64,000 nucleotides of DNA from a virus: positions 62,001-126,000 of IMG/VR virus record IMGVR_UViG_3300030329_004647. The stretch is one strand, 5' to 3'. Below the pieces are notes generated by a model. The model worked only from the letters and a program-made list of their open reading frames with translations, was not told the DNA's origin and searched no databases. Both the position numbers and the translations under genes were made by a program. Of this stretch, positions 1 to 6,414 are shown piece after piece (within the stretch, counting starts at the first letter, position 1; every line of letters starts with the position of its first letter).

Positions 1-216
1 CAGATAACATTCGGGGATAAGAGAGTAAAAACAAAATATAGAAAAGAAGAAACTTACTTAGTAAAGAAACTTAAACAAGAGATGTGTGACTTAAGAATGT
101 ACAAGGACGGTATTACATTACTAAAGAAATATAAAAACGTAGGAGAAATGTTAGGGGTCGTAGTAAAGGTAAAGATATTCTCAAATGACGGGGTATTAAA
201 AGTAATAACTAAATAA
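1..216 (+). CDS. Unidentified protein, C-terminal part (5' end outside window)
   Basis: An open frame runs from the first base to the TAA at 214-216, giving 71 residues rich in Lys and Val (ends VLKVITK). The start lies to the left of the window. I recognise no domain; the alternating charged/hydrophobic pattern at the end (GVVVKVKIFSNDG) suggests beta strands. It is followed by a possible hairpin terminator. The frame is convincing because it is uninterrupted for 71 codons and stops just before a change to non-coding sequence. Confidence 0.55.
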   Translation, partial: QITFGDKRVKTKYRKEETYLVKKLKQEMCDLRMYKDGITLLKKYKNVGEMLGVVVKVKIFSNDGVLKVITK

Positions 217-241
217 TAGTCACTCTATAGAAGAATATAAT

Positions 242-293
242 AAAAGGGAATAAGAACAACTCAATAATGAGTATATATAATATTCCCTTTTTT
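242..293 (+). terminator. Possible long-loop terminator
   Basis: AAAAGGGAATA (242-252) is complementary to TATTCCCTTTT (281-291), followed by T residues. The 28-nt loop is long for an intrinsic terminator, but the position just after the stop of the partial gene fits. It also lies beyond the 3' end of the leftward gene at 346-555. Confidence 0.4.
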
Positions 294-345
294 AATGCCT
301 ATAAGAATAAGGTATTAGTAATTCTTCAACTAACAGACTATATGA

Positions 346-555
346 TTAATTACTTTCTTCTTTATTGTCATTCTCCATATCTTCTAATGTACGACCATCC
401 CTTTCAGGAATCCATATACTTTCATCCTTCCATACAGAACCATAGTGTTCTTTTATCCATTTGTTATAGTAGTATTCATCATCCATATAATCATCATTGG
501 AATCATACGTATATCCAGTATCGTTTGATAGAAGAAATTGTTTAGTTTTACTCAT
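346..555 (-). CDS. Small acidic hypothetical protein
   Basis: 69 residues starting MSKTKQFLLSNDTGYTYDSN, with a Tyr/Asp-rich middle (DDYMDDEYYYNKW) and an acidic tail. No family recognised. Chosen over the opposite-strand frame because a complete host-type promoter (TTTG-N20-TATCTTTG, 593-624) points at it and leaves a 37-nt leader. Probably an early gene. Confidence 0.55.
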   Translation of the reverse strand: MSKTKQFLLSNDTGYTYDSNDDYMDDEYYYNKWIKEHYGSVWKDESIWIPERDGRTLEDMENDNKEESN

Positions 556-592
556 AGTGTATATGTATATTTCGTTTATAAATAGTTGTATA

Positions 593-624
593 CAAAGATA
601 CGAAAATAGTCCTAAACAACCAAA
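593..624 (-). promoter_or_regulatory. Host-type promoter for 346-555
   Basis: Read leftward: TTTG (624-621), 20-bp spacer, TATCTTTG (600-593). This matches the Bacteroidota housekeeping promoter TTTG-N19/20-TAnnTTTG. Confidence 0.65.
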
Positions 625-712
625 GAAAATAAGTTTAAAAACATTAGTCTTTTGGTTGAAGGTAAGTACCCCGCTCCTTGCAATATAAAGAGGTTTTTAG
701 AGAGTTTCTAGA

Positions 713-720
713 TATTTATA
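713..720 (+). promoter_or_regulatory. Orphan late-type promoter element
   Basis: GATATTTATA at 711-720 is the same TATTTATA element that precedes the virion genes further right, but no coding frame follows for more than 300 bases. It may drive the untranslated stretch described next. Confidence 0.4.
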
Positions 721-996
721 TATAGTTACTTAACTAACCCATAACCTATTCCATAACCCCCTTATTTTATCGTATTCCACATATTACCACTTTCTACCAC
801 CATTTACCACTATAATTCCCTATAGTGATATTGTTAGAGGGAATTTCACACAATATGACACTATGTATATAGGAGGTAAAAACCGTCAAAGGGTCTGTGT
901 CGTCCGCGAAGTGTGACTGACATTCTGACAAAGTCAAGTATTTCGACCACTATTTACTAACAAAATTCCCCCTGACAATGTGTCAGAAGGGTTTTA
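721..996 (+). ncRNA. Candidate non-coding transcript, non-coding gap 688-1150
   Basis: The stretch has no credible coding frame on either strand, lies between a late-type promoter element (713-720) and a hairpin terminator (968-996), and is less AT-rich than its surroundings. CACTATA (808-814) pairs with TATAGTG (821-827), and the loop ATTCCC (815-820) is complementary to GGGAAT (839-844), so an H-type pseudoknot or two alternative hairpins are possible. An AGGAGG stands at 871-876 but no start codon follows it. No known RNA family is recognised. Confidence 0.3.
968..996 (+). terminator. Hairpin terminator
   Basis: CTGACA-ATG-TGTCAG stem (972-986) extended by flanking CCC/GGG with two unpaired A, followed by TTTT. 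Closes the candidate non-coding unit. From 1000 to 1150 I see no gene. Confidence 0.45.
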
Positions 997-1150
997 TAAA
1001 GGGAAAATATATGGTACCATAACGGGTAGTTACTAACAACGACAAATAGTCATGTGTTTTATTTGGCCATGTCAAAAAAAAGTTGTACCTTTAGGTTGTG
1101 GGAGGGTGGGTAGTATACTATTAAAAAGGAGTTTAGGGACAAAAAAAATA

Positions 1151-1540
1151 TCACCATCTGTGATATCTTTTCTTCGGTGGGTATACATCTGTACAACTAG
1201 AGTCCTTACCGAACTTAATCGTCTTAAGTTTTACACTAGTAGGGAATCCCCATAGACGGGTCCAAGAACTTACTAAGTTACCCACACCATTATATTCTCT
1301 ACGTAGGAAAGTTCTAATATCTTTAATCCCATAAGTGTGACATCCTCTCCATCCCCCATTAACACATTGTACTTCAGCATGTACAGTGATATCCACTTCT
1401 GTGTAAGGTCTACCCCATCTTGGGTTTACTTGTCTCGCTCTAGTTACTCTTACGTTAAGGTTTCTAATATACCCTCCGTCGTTCCCCCTCAGCAGGGAGG
1501 TCTGTAGTTTCTTATTTAATTGTCTCTTGGTCATATTCAT
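1151..1540 (-). CDS. Basic hypothetical protein
   Basis: 129 residues starting MNMTKRQLNKKLQTSLLRG. Arg-rich (RVTRARQVNPRWGRPYTEVD) with four Cys; no family recognised. The charge suggests nucleic-acid contact, which is only a guess. A host-type promoter ends exactly 4 nt before the ATG (TATCTTTA-CAGT-ATG), so the message would be almost leaderless. This supports this strand over the overlapping rightward frame at 1052-1255. Confidence 0.55.
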   Translation of the reverse strand: MNMTKRQLNKKLQTSLLRGNDGGYIRNLNVRVTRARQVNPRWGRPYTEVDITVHAEVQCVNGGWRGCHTYGIKDIRTFLRREYNGVGNLVSSWTRLWGFPTSVKLKTIKFGKDSSCTDVYPPKKRYHRW

Positions 1541-1544
1541 ACTG

Positions 1545-1576
1545 TAAAGATACGAATTTAATTCCGTACTACCAAA
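1545..1576 (-). promoter_or_regulatory. Host-type promoter for 1151-1540
   Basis: Leftward TTTG (1576-1573), 20-bp spacer, TATCTTTA (1552-1545; last base differs from TAnnTTTG). Only 4 nt separate it from the start codon. Confidence 0.6.
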
Positions 1577-1641
1577 ATAATATGGGGTTTTTTTAAAATA
1601 AAAAGCAGGGTGTCCCCTTATGGTCCGTCCACATCTTAATA

Positions 1642-1673
1642 CAAAGATACAAAAAATATTTTAACTATACAAA
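1642..1673 (-). promoter_or_regulatory. Second leftward host-type promoter
   Basis: TTTG (1673-1670), 20-bp spacer, TATCTTTG (1649-1642). Only a 13-codon frame (MWTDHKGTPCFLF) follows directly, so it either adds transcription to the gene at 1151-1540 or makes a short untranslated RNA. Confidence 0.5.
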
Positions 1674-1729
1674 TTTTTAGGGTAGTATTTAAATTGGGAC
1701 TGACGGGTAATAACATTAACACTAAGAAT

Positions 1730-1885
1730 AATAATATACCCCCTGCTTCCCCTATATATAATCTCCAAATGGCTCCCCCCTTATATATCCCCTATGCTGC
1801 CCCCTTATTTAGGGGGCCCCTCCCCCCGCTCCGTATCCCCTCTTACATATAGGTTTTGGGCGGGTGTTTAGGGGGGTCAATGCTC
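1730..1885. other. C-rich patch in the non-coding gap 1577-2025
   Basis: Repeated runs of 4-6 C occur on the top strand, with a perfect hairpin GCCCCCT-TATTT-AGGGGGC at 1799-1817 and a G-rich stretch after it (GGGCGGG, GGGGGG). The bottom strand therefore holds many G-runs, some spaced closely enough for G-quadruplex folding. No coding frame crosses the region. In such an AT-rich genome this composition is exceptional; an origin or structural role is possible but not shown. Confidence 0.45.
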
Positions 1886-2025
1886 TCTGTGAAATATGAC
1901 CCTATATTTTAATTTAATGCTTATACCCTTAAAAAAATTTTTATAGAATTTTTTAGAAAAAATGGACTTCTTATTATAGATTAGTTATTATTACTTTATA
2001 ATAAAAATCTTAATACAATATAGAA

Positions 2026-2244
2026 ATGGAAATAGTATTTAATGGTGGTCGTGAAGTTTACTGGAAAAGAATTAATCATTACGACGTTACAATTGACGGC
2101 AAGAACTACAGACTAGAAGAAGAGGAAGATTCTAATGGTGGTGACTTTAACTTATATGAAGATAATAAGTTAGTAGACATGCCTGATGAATGGATTGACG
2201 TTATCGCGGAAGAAATGCAAGAACAAGGAGCAGACTTCCTATAG
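2026..2244 (+). CDS. Small acidic hypothetical protein
   Basis: 72 residues starting MEIVFNGGREVYWKRINHYD, ending in an acidic helix (DEWIDVIAEEMQEQGADF). Looks like a small alpha/beta protein; no family recognised. It stands alone between the C-rich gap and a strong hairpin terminator, without a recognisable late element close to the start. Confidence 0.6.
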   Translation: MEIVFNGGREVYWKRINHYDVTIDGKNYRLEEEEDSNGGDFNLYEDNKLVDMPDEWIDVIAEEMQEQGADFL

Positions 2245-2267
2245 GGAGTTATATGTGTAGTTGGGTG

Positions 2268-2308
2268 AAATCCTCATTATGTTTTATACGTAGTGAGGAT
2301 TTTTTTAT
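2268..2308 (+). terminator. Intrinsic terminator
   Basis: AAATCCTCA (2268-2276) pairs with TGAGGATTT (2294-2302), followed by a run of T. Ends the transcript of 2026-2244. Confidence 0.7.
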
Positions 2309-2320
2309 TTTAAACAAATC

Positions 2321-2328
2321 TATTTATA
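2321..2328 (+). promoter_or_regulatory. Late promoter TATTTATA
   Basis: 4 nt before the ATG at 2333, so a nearly leaderless message. Confidence 0.6.
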
Positions 2329-2332
2329 CTAT

Positions 2333-2740
2333 ATGAGACCCGATGTAGAAAAAGCAATACAAAAATACCTTAACTCTCCCGATGGAGACATTAAGAGAAT
2401 TTACCCTGTAATTGATAGAATTGATTTTAATCATAGGAAACATCAACCAGACATTGATGTTTATGATGGTAAGATAGCTTATCATGACGGTAATTATGTT
2501 ACTATGGATTTATATCTTAATACCCCTCCAATGGAAGAACCTCCTAGTATTGATGATTTATGGTCTCTTTATAATCTTGATGAACATTACCTAATGGATT
2601 ACCACATGCCTAGAATATATAGATTGTTTGGTCTTGATAACTTTTCTTATATGACAAACGTATATATACCCAATACTGAAGGAGGTTATCACAATATGAG
2701 AGAGATTAATAATAGAGGCAACATTGTAACAGAGAAGTAG
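2333..2740 (+). CDS. Hypothetical late protein
   Basis: 135 residues starting MRPDVEKAIQKYLNSPDGDI. Asp/Tyr/Pro-rich, no membrane segment, no recognised family. It lacks the recurrent leader found in its neighbours but has the late promoter element directly before the ATG, so it is probably expressed late. Confidence 0.65.
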   Translation: MRPDVEKAIQKYLNSPDGDIKRIYPVIDRIDFNHRKHQPDIDVYDGKIAYHDGNYVTMDLYLNTPPMEEPPSIDDLWSLYNLDEHYLMDYHMPRIYRLFGLDNFSYMTNVYIPNTEGGYHNMREINNRGNIVTEK

Positions 2741-2741
2741 A

Positions 2742-2749
2742 TATTTATA
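2742..2749 (+). promoter_or_regulatory. Late promoter TATTTATA
   Basis: 16 nt before the ATG at 2766. Confidence 0.55.
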
Positions 2750-2765
2750 ACTAAAAATTAATATT

Positions 2766-3056
2766 ATGAAAAAAATTAAACTAACAGAAGCAGATTTAGT
2801 TACTCTTGTAGAAAGAGTGATTAAAGAAGATGGACATACAGATATTCCATCTGCTATTAGAAAATGTAAACTAATAATGGATGATGCTGGAGATATCATG
2901 GAAAAGTTAATAGAACTAAGTGAAACTGGAGGAAGTCTTCCTTCTTGGTGGATGGATAAAGTAACTTTGGCAGCGGACTACCTCAACAAAGCTGATGACT
3001 ATATCAACACTACTAGTCATGTACACGAACAAACCAAAAAGAAAAATGTTAAGTAA
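2766..3056 (+). CDS. Small leader-bearing late protein (KLTE type)
   Basis: 96 residues. The first 21 (MKKIKLTEADLVTLVERVIKE) are a clear copy of the recurrent leader, ending in V-I-K-E, a possible prohead-protease site. The remainder is helical (IRKCKLIMDDAGDIMEKLIEL) with a Lys-rich tail; no family recognised. I infer a virion-associated protein from the leader and the late promoter. Confidence 0.65.
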   Translation: MKKIKLTEADLVTLVERVIKEDGHTDIPSAIRKCKLIMDDAGDIMEKLIELSETGGSLPSWWMDKVTLAADYLNKADDYINTTSHVHEQTKKKNVK

Positions 3057-3138
3057 CATGACGGAAAAGTCTTGGGGCATACTTGTTATGAGTATTTTAT
3101 CTATAGCACTTATGGTCTATACTTGTATAACGTTGTAA
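3046..3138 (+). CDS. Tiny single-span membrane protein
   Basis: 30 codons from ATG at 3046 (26 from the in-frame ATG at 3058), overlapping the previous gene. After MTEKSW come about 20 hydrophobic residues (GILVMSILSIALMVYTC). One of three short membrane proteins in a row (with 3148-3444 and 3447-3527). Supported only by hydrophobicity and tight spacing. Confidence 0.4.
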   Translation: MLSNMTEKSWGILVMSILSIALMVYTCITL

Positions 3139-3147
3139 ATAGAGTAT

Positions 3148-3444
3148 ATGAATCAACCTACATACCAAATTTTATTTTATTTATTAGTGTTTTTCCACCA
3201 CGTTTTTATAATACTAACAATATTAACACCGTTCTATGTTACTTTTAACGAACCTTTCTGGATATGGGTTCCTATTAACATATGGATTACACATCTAATG
3301 TTTTCCCCAGTTTTGGTTTGTCCTGCTACTATATGGGAAAACAGATTACGTAGAAGGTTAAACAAACCAGAAATTAAAACCTTTTTTCTTCACTATTATA
3401 TTAAACCCATAAAAAAACTATTAATTGAATGGGTGGTAAAATAG
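3148..3444 (+). CDS. Small membrane protein, DUF2784-like
   Basis: 98 residues with two to three hydrophobic stretches (residues 7-31, 38-56) and then the motif CPATIWENRLRRR. That motif resembles the CPLTxWENxLR signature of DUF2784 family membrane proteins, as I remember it; function of that family is unknown. Very Lys/Arg-rich C-terminus probably lies in the cytoplasm. Follows the tiny membrane gene by 9 nt. Confidence 0.6.
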   Translation: MNQPTYQILFYLLVFFHHVFIILTILTPFYVTFNEPFWIWVPINIWITHLMFSPVLVCPATIWENRLRRRLNKPEIKTFFLHYYIKPIKKLLIEWVVK

Positions 3445-3446
3445 CC

Positions 3447-3527
3447 ATGATTATTATATTATTTGGTTCTTTTATTCTAATGTTTAAATTTATCTTCTGG
3501 ATTGTGGATATGTTTGATGGTGACTGA
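3447..3527 (+). CDS. Tiny single-span membrane protein
   Basis: 26 residues (MIIILFGSFILMFKFIFWIV followed by DMFDGD), starting 2 nt after the previous stop. One membrane helix and an acidic tail. Small phage membrane peptides of this kind are often lysis or superinfection factors, but nothing specific is recognisable. Confidence 0.4.
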   Translation: MIIILFGSFILMFKFIFWIVDMFDGD

Positions 3528-3686
3528 GAAACGCGACCCTATTCTGACAATTAGTCTAAAACCCTAAAAAAGAATTTTCAGAAAAATTTAGGAAAATACG
3601 CTATTTTTTATGAGTCCGGAACCGGAATCGACTTCGTCGTGACCCCCGACCCCCCTTTTTTTGGTTGATTATCTATAGTTGATTGA

Positions 3687-3694
3687 TATTTATT
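3687..3694 (+). promoter_or_regulatory. Late promoter TATTTATT
   Basis: 4 nt before the ATG at 3699. The gap upstream (3528-3686) holds a GC-rich patch with a CGAC-TTC-GTCG hairpin and two C-runs followed by T7 (3641-3662), possibly terminating the preceding small genes. Confidence 0.6.
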
Positions 3695-3698
3695 TTAT

Positions 3699-5297
3699 AT
3701 GATTAATGAAGAGTTAAATAGAGTACGCTTTCTAATGGGTTATAATAAATCTAGACCCTTATTAGAACAAGAACGTTCTAACGTACAGGGTACCACTAAA
3801 CAAAACGCTGGTGCTTATGTGGGTGTTGCTTTTGAAGACTTAGCACAAATCATGAAAGACCGTGATGATAAGTTAATGTCTGGGGATGTATATACTGATT
3901 TACCACCAGAAGTGGATAACACAATTCCACCTGTTGTTCATGACGATAGTGACATAAGACCAACAAAAGACCTAGAGGATATAGATACCCATACACCTAT
4001 TGATGATATAATAACATATCCATTTGCTTCAGATTGTAATGACCTAAGTGCAATGCAGTTAGCAAAATGTTGTCATGGATTAGAATATGGTTTTTATAAT
4101 GATGACGGAATGGAGGAGTTTTGTTCTGATTATAGTCAATGTTGTGATAGAGTTCCCACAGATACTGATGATGACATAACATTAACTACAGATACACCTC
4201 CAGAACCTACACCTGAAGAACCAGATGATTTAGATGACGCTTTTCCACCACCACCAGTAACAGCAGAACAAATAGAATGCACAGATATGATGGGTGATTT
4301 AGATGGTGACGGACAAATAACACCATGGGATGTCTTTACCTATGTTAGTGTTGCATTAGGAAATATTAGTTTAGAAGATTCAGTTATACCATGTCCTACT
4401 AATATACCATGTGATTTTAGTGGTGAAGGGGATGTTATAGATAACATGATGGTACTATATGCTTACCAAAAAGGATTTCTTGACGAATTACCCCCATGTG
4501 GTGGTACAGATATAATTACCTGGGGATGTGGTACTCCTGGTGACCTAAATGGTGATGGTGAAGTTAATGCACAGGAAGCGTATATATTAAATGATATAGC
4601 TTCAGGTATTATATCACCATCAGAAATTCCATGTCCTACAAATCTTTGTGATTTTAGTGGAGTTGGGGATATGGAAGCAAATGCACAGATAGTACTAGAT
4701 TACGTTGCTGGTAATATTACAGAATTACCTCCTTGTGGTGGTTCAGTAATAGATGATGATACTGAAAATATTATACATTGGTGGACAACCCCTATTCTGG
4801 AAGATGTAGTTTTTGGTTGTATGGAAGGAGCTAATAACTCCAACCCTAATGAATTTTGGTCAGTTGTAGGTGAACCAACACCAGGACAATGGGTTACTAT
4901 TTTAGCTGACGACTTAGTTGGTACACCAGGATTTGACGATGAATCTGTATGTGTACAATACCAAGGAAGTGGAGATGTATCCGAGATGGAGAATAATGAA
5001 GAAATTATTAATGTTATCTGTTCTTCATCCGAATTTTCATTTGAAGGTCCGTTTAATTCATCACCATGTGAAGAAGAGGTACTATCTGGTCTTGAAAACC
5101 TGGTTAAGAAAGGTTCATACGAAAAACCATTAAAAAAGGACCCGTGTTGTAAAAAATGTAAAAATGGTAAATTTAGTGATAGTTGTTGTGATGATGAAGT
5201 TGGTGAACAAAGATGTGTTTATGACACTATAAGTGATTGTCAACTAAGAAAAAGACAAAATAAAGGTAAATGCAAAGGTTCGTCTAGAAAAAGATAG
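3699..5297 (+). CDS. Leader-bearing Cys-rich protein with two dockerin-like repeats
   Basis: 532 residues. Leader MINEELNRVRFLMGYNKSRP followed by LLE, a possible processing site. An acidic, Pro/Thr-rich region (60-190) leads to two dockerin/EF-hand-like repeats, about 199-268 (GDLDGDGQITPWDVFTY) and 281-348 (GDLNGDGEVNAQEAYILNDI), each followed by CPTN..CDFSG and ending LPPCGG. The Asp/Asn pattern is that of type I dockerin calcium loops. Around 372 GCMEGANNSNPNEF resembles a Bacteroidota extracellular repeat. The C-terminus (480-532) is Cys- and Lys-rich. I infer a calcium-stabilised virion or delivered protein; dockerin-cohesin binding is not implied. Confidence 0.75.
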   Translation: MINEELNRVRFLMGYNKSRPLLEQERSNVQGTTKQNAGAYVGVAFEDLAQIMKDRDDKLMSGDVYTDLPPEVDNTIPPVVHDDSDIRPTKDLEDIDTHTPIDDIITYPFASDCNDLSAMQLAKCCHGLEYGFYNDDGMEEFCSDYSQCCDRVPTDTDDDITLTTDTPPEPTPEEPDDLDDAFPPPPVTAEQIECTDMMGDLDGDGQITPWDVFTYVSVALGNISLEDSVIPCPTNIPCDFSGEGDVIDNMMVLYAYQKGFLDELPPCGGTDIITWGCGTPGDLNGDGEVNAQEAYILNDIASGIISPSEIPCPTNLCDFSGVGDMEANAQIVLDYVAGNITELPPCGGSVIDDDTENIIHWWTTPILEDVVFGCMEGANNSNPNEFWSVVGEPTPGQWVTILADDLVGTPGFDDESVCVQYQGSGDVSEMENNEEIINVICSSSEFSFEGPFNSSPCEEEVLSGLENLVKKGSYEKPLKKDPCCKKCKNGKFSDSCCDDEVGEQRCVYDTISDCQLRKRQNKGKCKGSSRKR

Positions 5298-5306
5298 TAA
5301 AAAATA

Positions 5307-5314
5307 TATTTATA
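5307..5314 (+). promoter_or_regulatory. Late promoter TATTTATA
   Basis: 4 nt before the ATG at 5319. Confidence 0.6.
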
Positions 5315-5318
5315 TAAT

Positions 5319-5654
5319 ATGAGAAAACGATTACAAATATCTGAATCTGAAAAAACTAGAATACGAAAGCTTCACGAAGGAAAATTTGCTTTAGGGAGTA
5401 TGATATTCCAAGACGACCCCAAACCAGATAAAAAAGATTTTAAGGTTTATCCTGACCCAAACCTAGTACACGATTTATCAGATAAAGAAAGAAAAGAATT
5501 AGAAAAAAAATATAAAGAGTTTGACAAGTTTGTTTCACAAGCTAGAAAAAACTTTAGACCAGGTCATGACAAAGATTTTGAAACAGAATACCCTGTGGAT
5601 ACTAATGTGCCTGACCCATTTGTTGCAGACCGTGAATATAAAGATATAACTTAA
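5319..5654 (+). CDS. Small leader-bearing late protein (RIR type)
   Basis: 111 residues. Leader MRKRLQISESEKTRIRKLHE (ends L-H-E, possible processing site after residue 20). The rest is charged and Pro-rich at its ends with a helical middle (DKERKELEKKYKEFDKFV). No family recognised. First of a run of four short leader genes. Confidence 0.65.
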   Translation: MRKRLQISESEKTRIRKLHEGKFALGSMIFQDDPKPDKKDFKVYPDPNLVHDLSDKERKELEKKYKEFDKFVSQARKNFRPGHDKDFETEYPVDTNVPDPFVADREYKDIT

Positions 5655-5664
5655 TAAAAATATT

Positions 5665-5835
5665 ATGACTAGATTACAAAAACTTAAAAGAGAACACATA
5701 AAAAACGTAAATAAACTTCTAGACGAAGGACATAAAAAAGAAAATATCACTAAAAAAGAAGTAAAATTAAATCCAAGTGATAATGTTTCTGCCGCTTCAA
5801 AAGAATTTATTGATAAAATGAAAGGGTTATTTTAG
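5665..5835 (+). CDS. Very small leader-bearing protein
   Basis: 56 residues from ATG 5665 to TAG 5833-5835, 10 nt after the previous gene. Starts MTRLQKLKREHIKNVNKLLD-EG, a degenerate form of the recurrent leader, so after cleavage only about 35 residues would remain. Lys-rich. Context (same strand, same late unit) is the main support. Confidence 0.55.
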   Translation: MTRLQKLKREHIKNVNKLLDEGHKKENITKKEVKLNPSDNVSAASKEFIDKMKGLF

Positions 5836-5846
5836 TACTTAACTTA

Positions 5847-5854
5847 TATTTATA
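5847..5854 (+). promoter_or_regulatory. Late promoter TATTTATA
   Basis: 16 nt before the ATG at 5871. Confidence 0.55.
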
Positions 5855-5870
5855 ATAAAACATTAAAATT

Positions 5871-6320
5871 ATGATACTATCAGAACAAGAAAAAAATCGA
5901 ATTAGAGGCTTACATAGAGCTGGTTCAGTAATTAAAGAATCTCCGATGATGTACAAAGGACCTGGTTATACTGGAAAACAAAAAGAAGAAGGTTATAAAG
6001 AAGACGTAATAGGTGTGTATTCAGATTTTGACGACCAAAAAATGAAAACTAATATTCATGATGATATGGATGAGGGAATGCATGAAATGGAAGAAGGAAT
6101 GCATGAAATGGAAGAAGGAATGCATGAAGACATGCACGAAGACAGTGAAGGTGAAGAAACTTACAACTATGGAGAGGATGAAGGTGAAGATAGAAAAAGA
6201 GAAATGTCTATGGAAGACCGTATAGACGCTATCAAAGACCACTTAGACCATCTTAAAAAAGACATGGGTTATGATGAAGACCATGAAGATAGAGATGAGA
6301 AAGGTACTGATTTCGAATAA
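5871..6320 (+). CDS. Leader-bearing acidic Met/His repeat protein
   Basis: 149 residues. Leader MILSEQEKNRIRGLHRAGSV ending IKE (residues 21-23). Residues about 65-85 repeat EEGMHEM three times, encoded by near-identical 24-bp DNA repeats (6067-6140). The C-terminal half is highly charged (helical, DRIDAIKDHLDHLKKDM). Met/His clusters could bind metal, but this is speculation. Similar acidic repeat proteins of this genome are scaffold-like (45114-46208, 55402-56823). Confidence 0.65.
   Translation: MILSEQEKNRIRGLHRAGSVIKESPMMYKGPGYTGKQKEEGYKEDVIGVYSDFDDQKMKTNIHDDMDEGMHEMEEGMHEMEEGMHEDMHEDSEGEETYNYGEDEGEDRKREMSMEDRIDAIKDHLDHLKKDMGYDEDHEDRDEKGTDFE
6067..6140 (+). repeat. Tandem GAATGCATGAAATGGAAG-type repeat
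   Basis: Three near-identical units inside the coding sequence of 5871-6320 encode EEGMHEM; the last unit is degenerate (GMHEDMHED). Likely recent slippage expansion. Confidence 0.7.
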
Positions 6321-6350
6321 ATCTTAATATCACATATACACAAATAAAAT

Positions 6351-6376
6351 AAAGGCCCATTTGGTGGCCTTTTTTT
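6351..6376 (+). terminator. Intrinsic terminator
   Basis: AAAGGCC (6351-6357) and GGCCTTT (6366-6372) with following T run, 30 nt after the stop of the acidic repeat gene. Confidence 0.75.
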
Positions 6377-6393
6377 ATGCTAATTTTTATATT

Positions 6394-6401
6394 TATTTAT
6401 A
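6394..6401 (+). promoter_or_regulatory. Late promoter TATTTATA
   Basis: 13 nt before the ATG at 6415; a second partial copy (TATATTTAT) directly precedes it. Confidence 0.55.
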
Positions 6402-6414
6402 AAGAAATACTATC

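Noticed and set aside
267-545. Rightward 92-codon frame opposite the gene at 346-555
   Set aside because: Low-complexity Tyr/His/Ser composition typical of an antisense shadow; the leftward frame has a complete promoter.
871-876. AGGAGG as a ribosome binding site
   Set aside because: No start codon at a suitable distance, and genes in this genome otherwise lack Shine-Dalgarno sequences.
1052-1255. Rightward 67-codon frame
   Set aside because: Overlaps the leftward gene 1151-1540, which has a promoter 4 nt before its ATG; this frame has none.
6067-6140. CRISPR-like array
   Set aside because: Units are tandem without spacers and lie in frame within a coding sequence.
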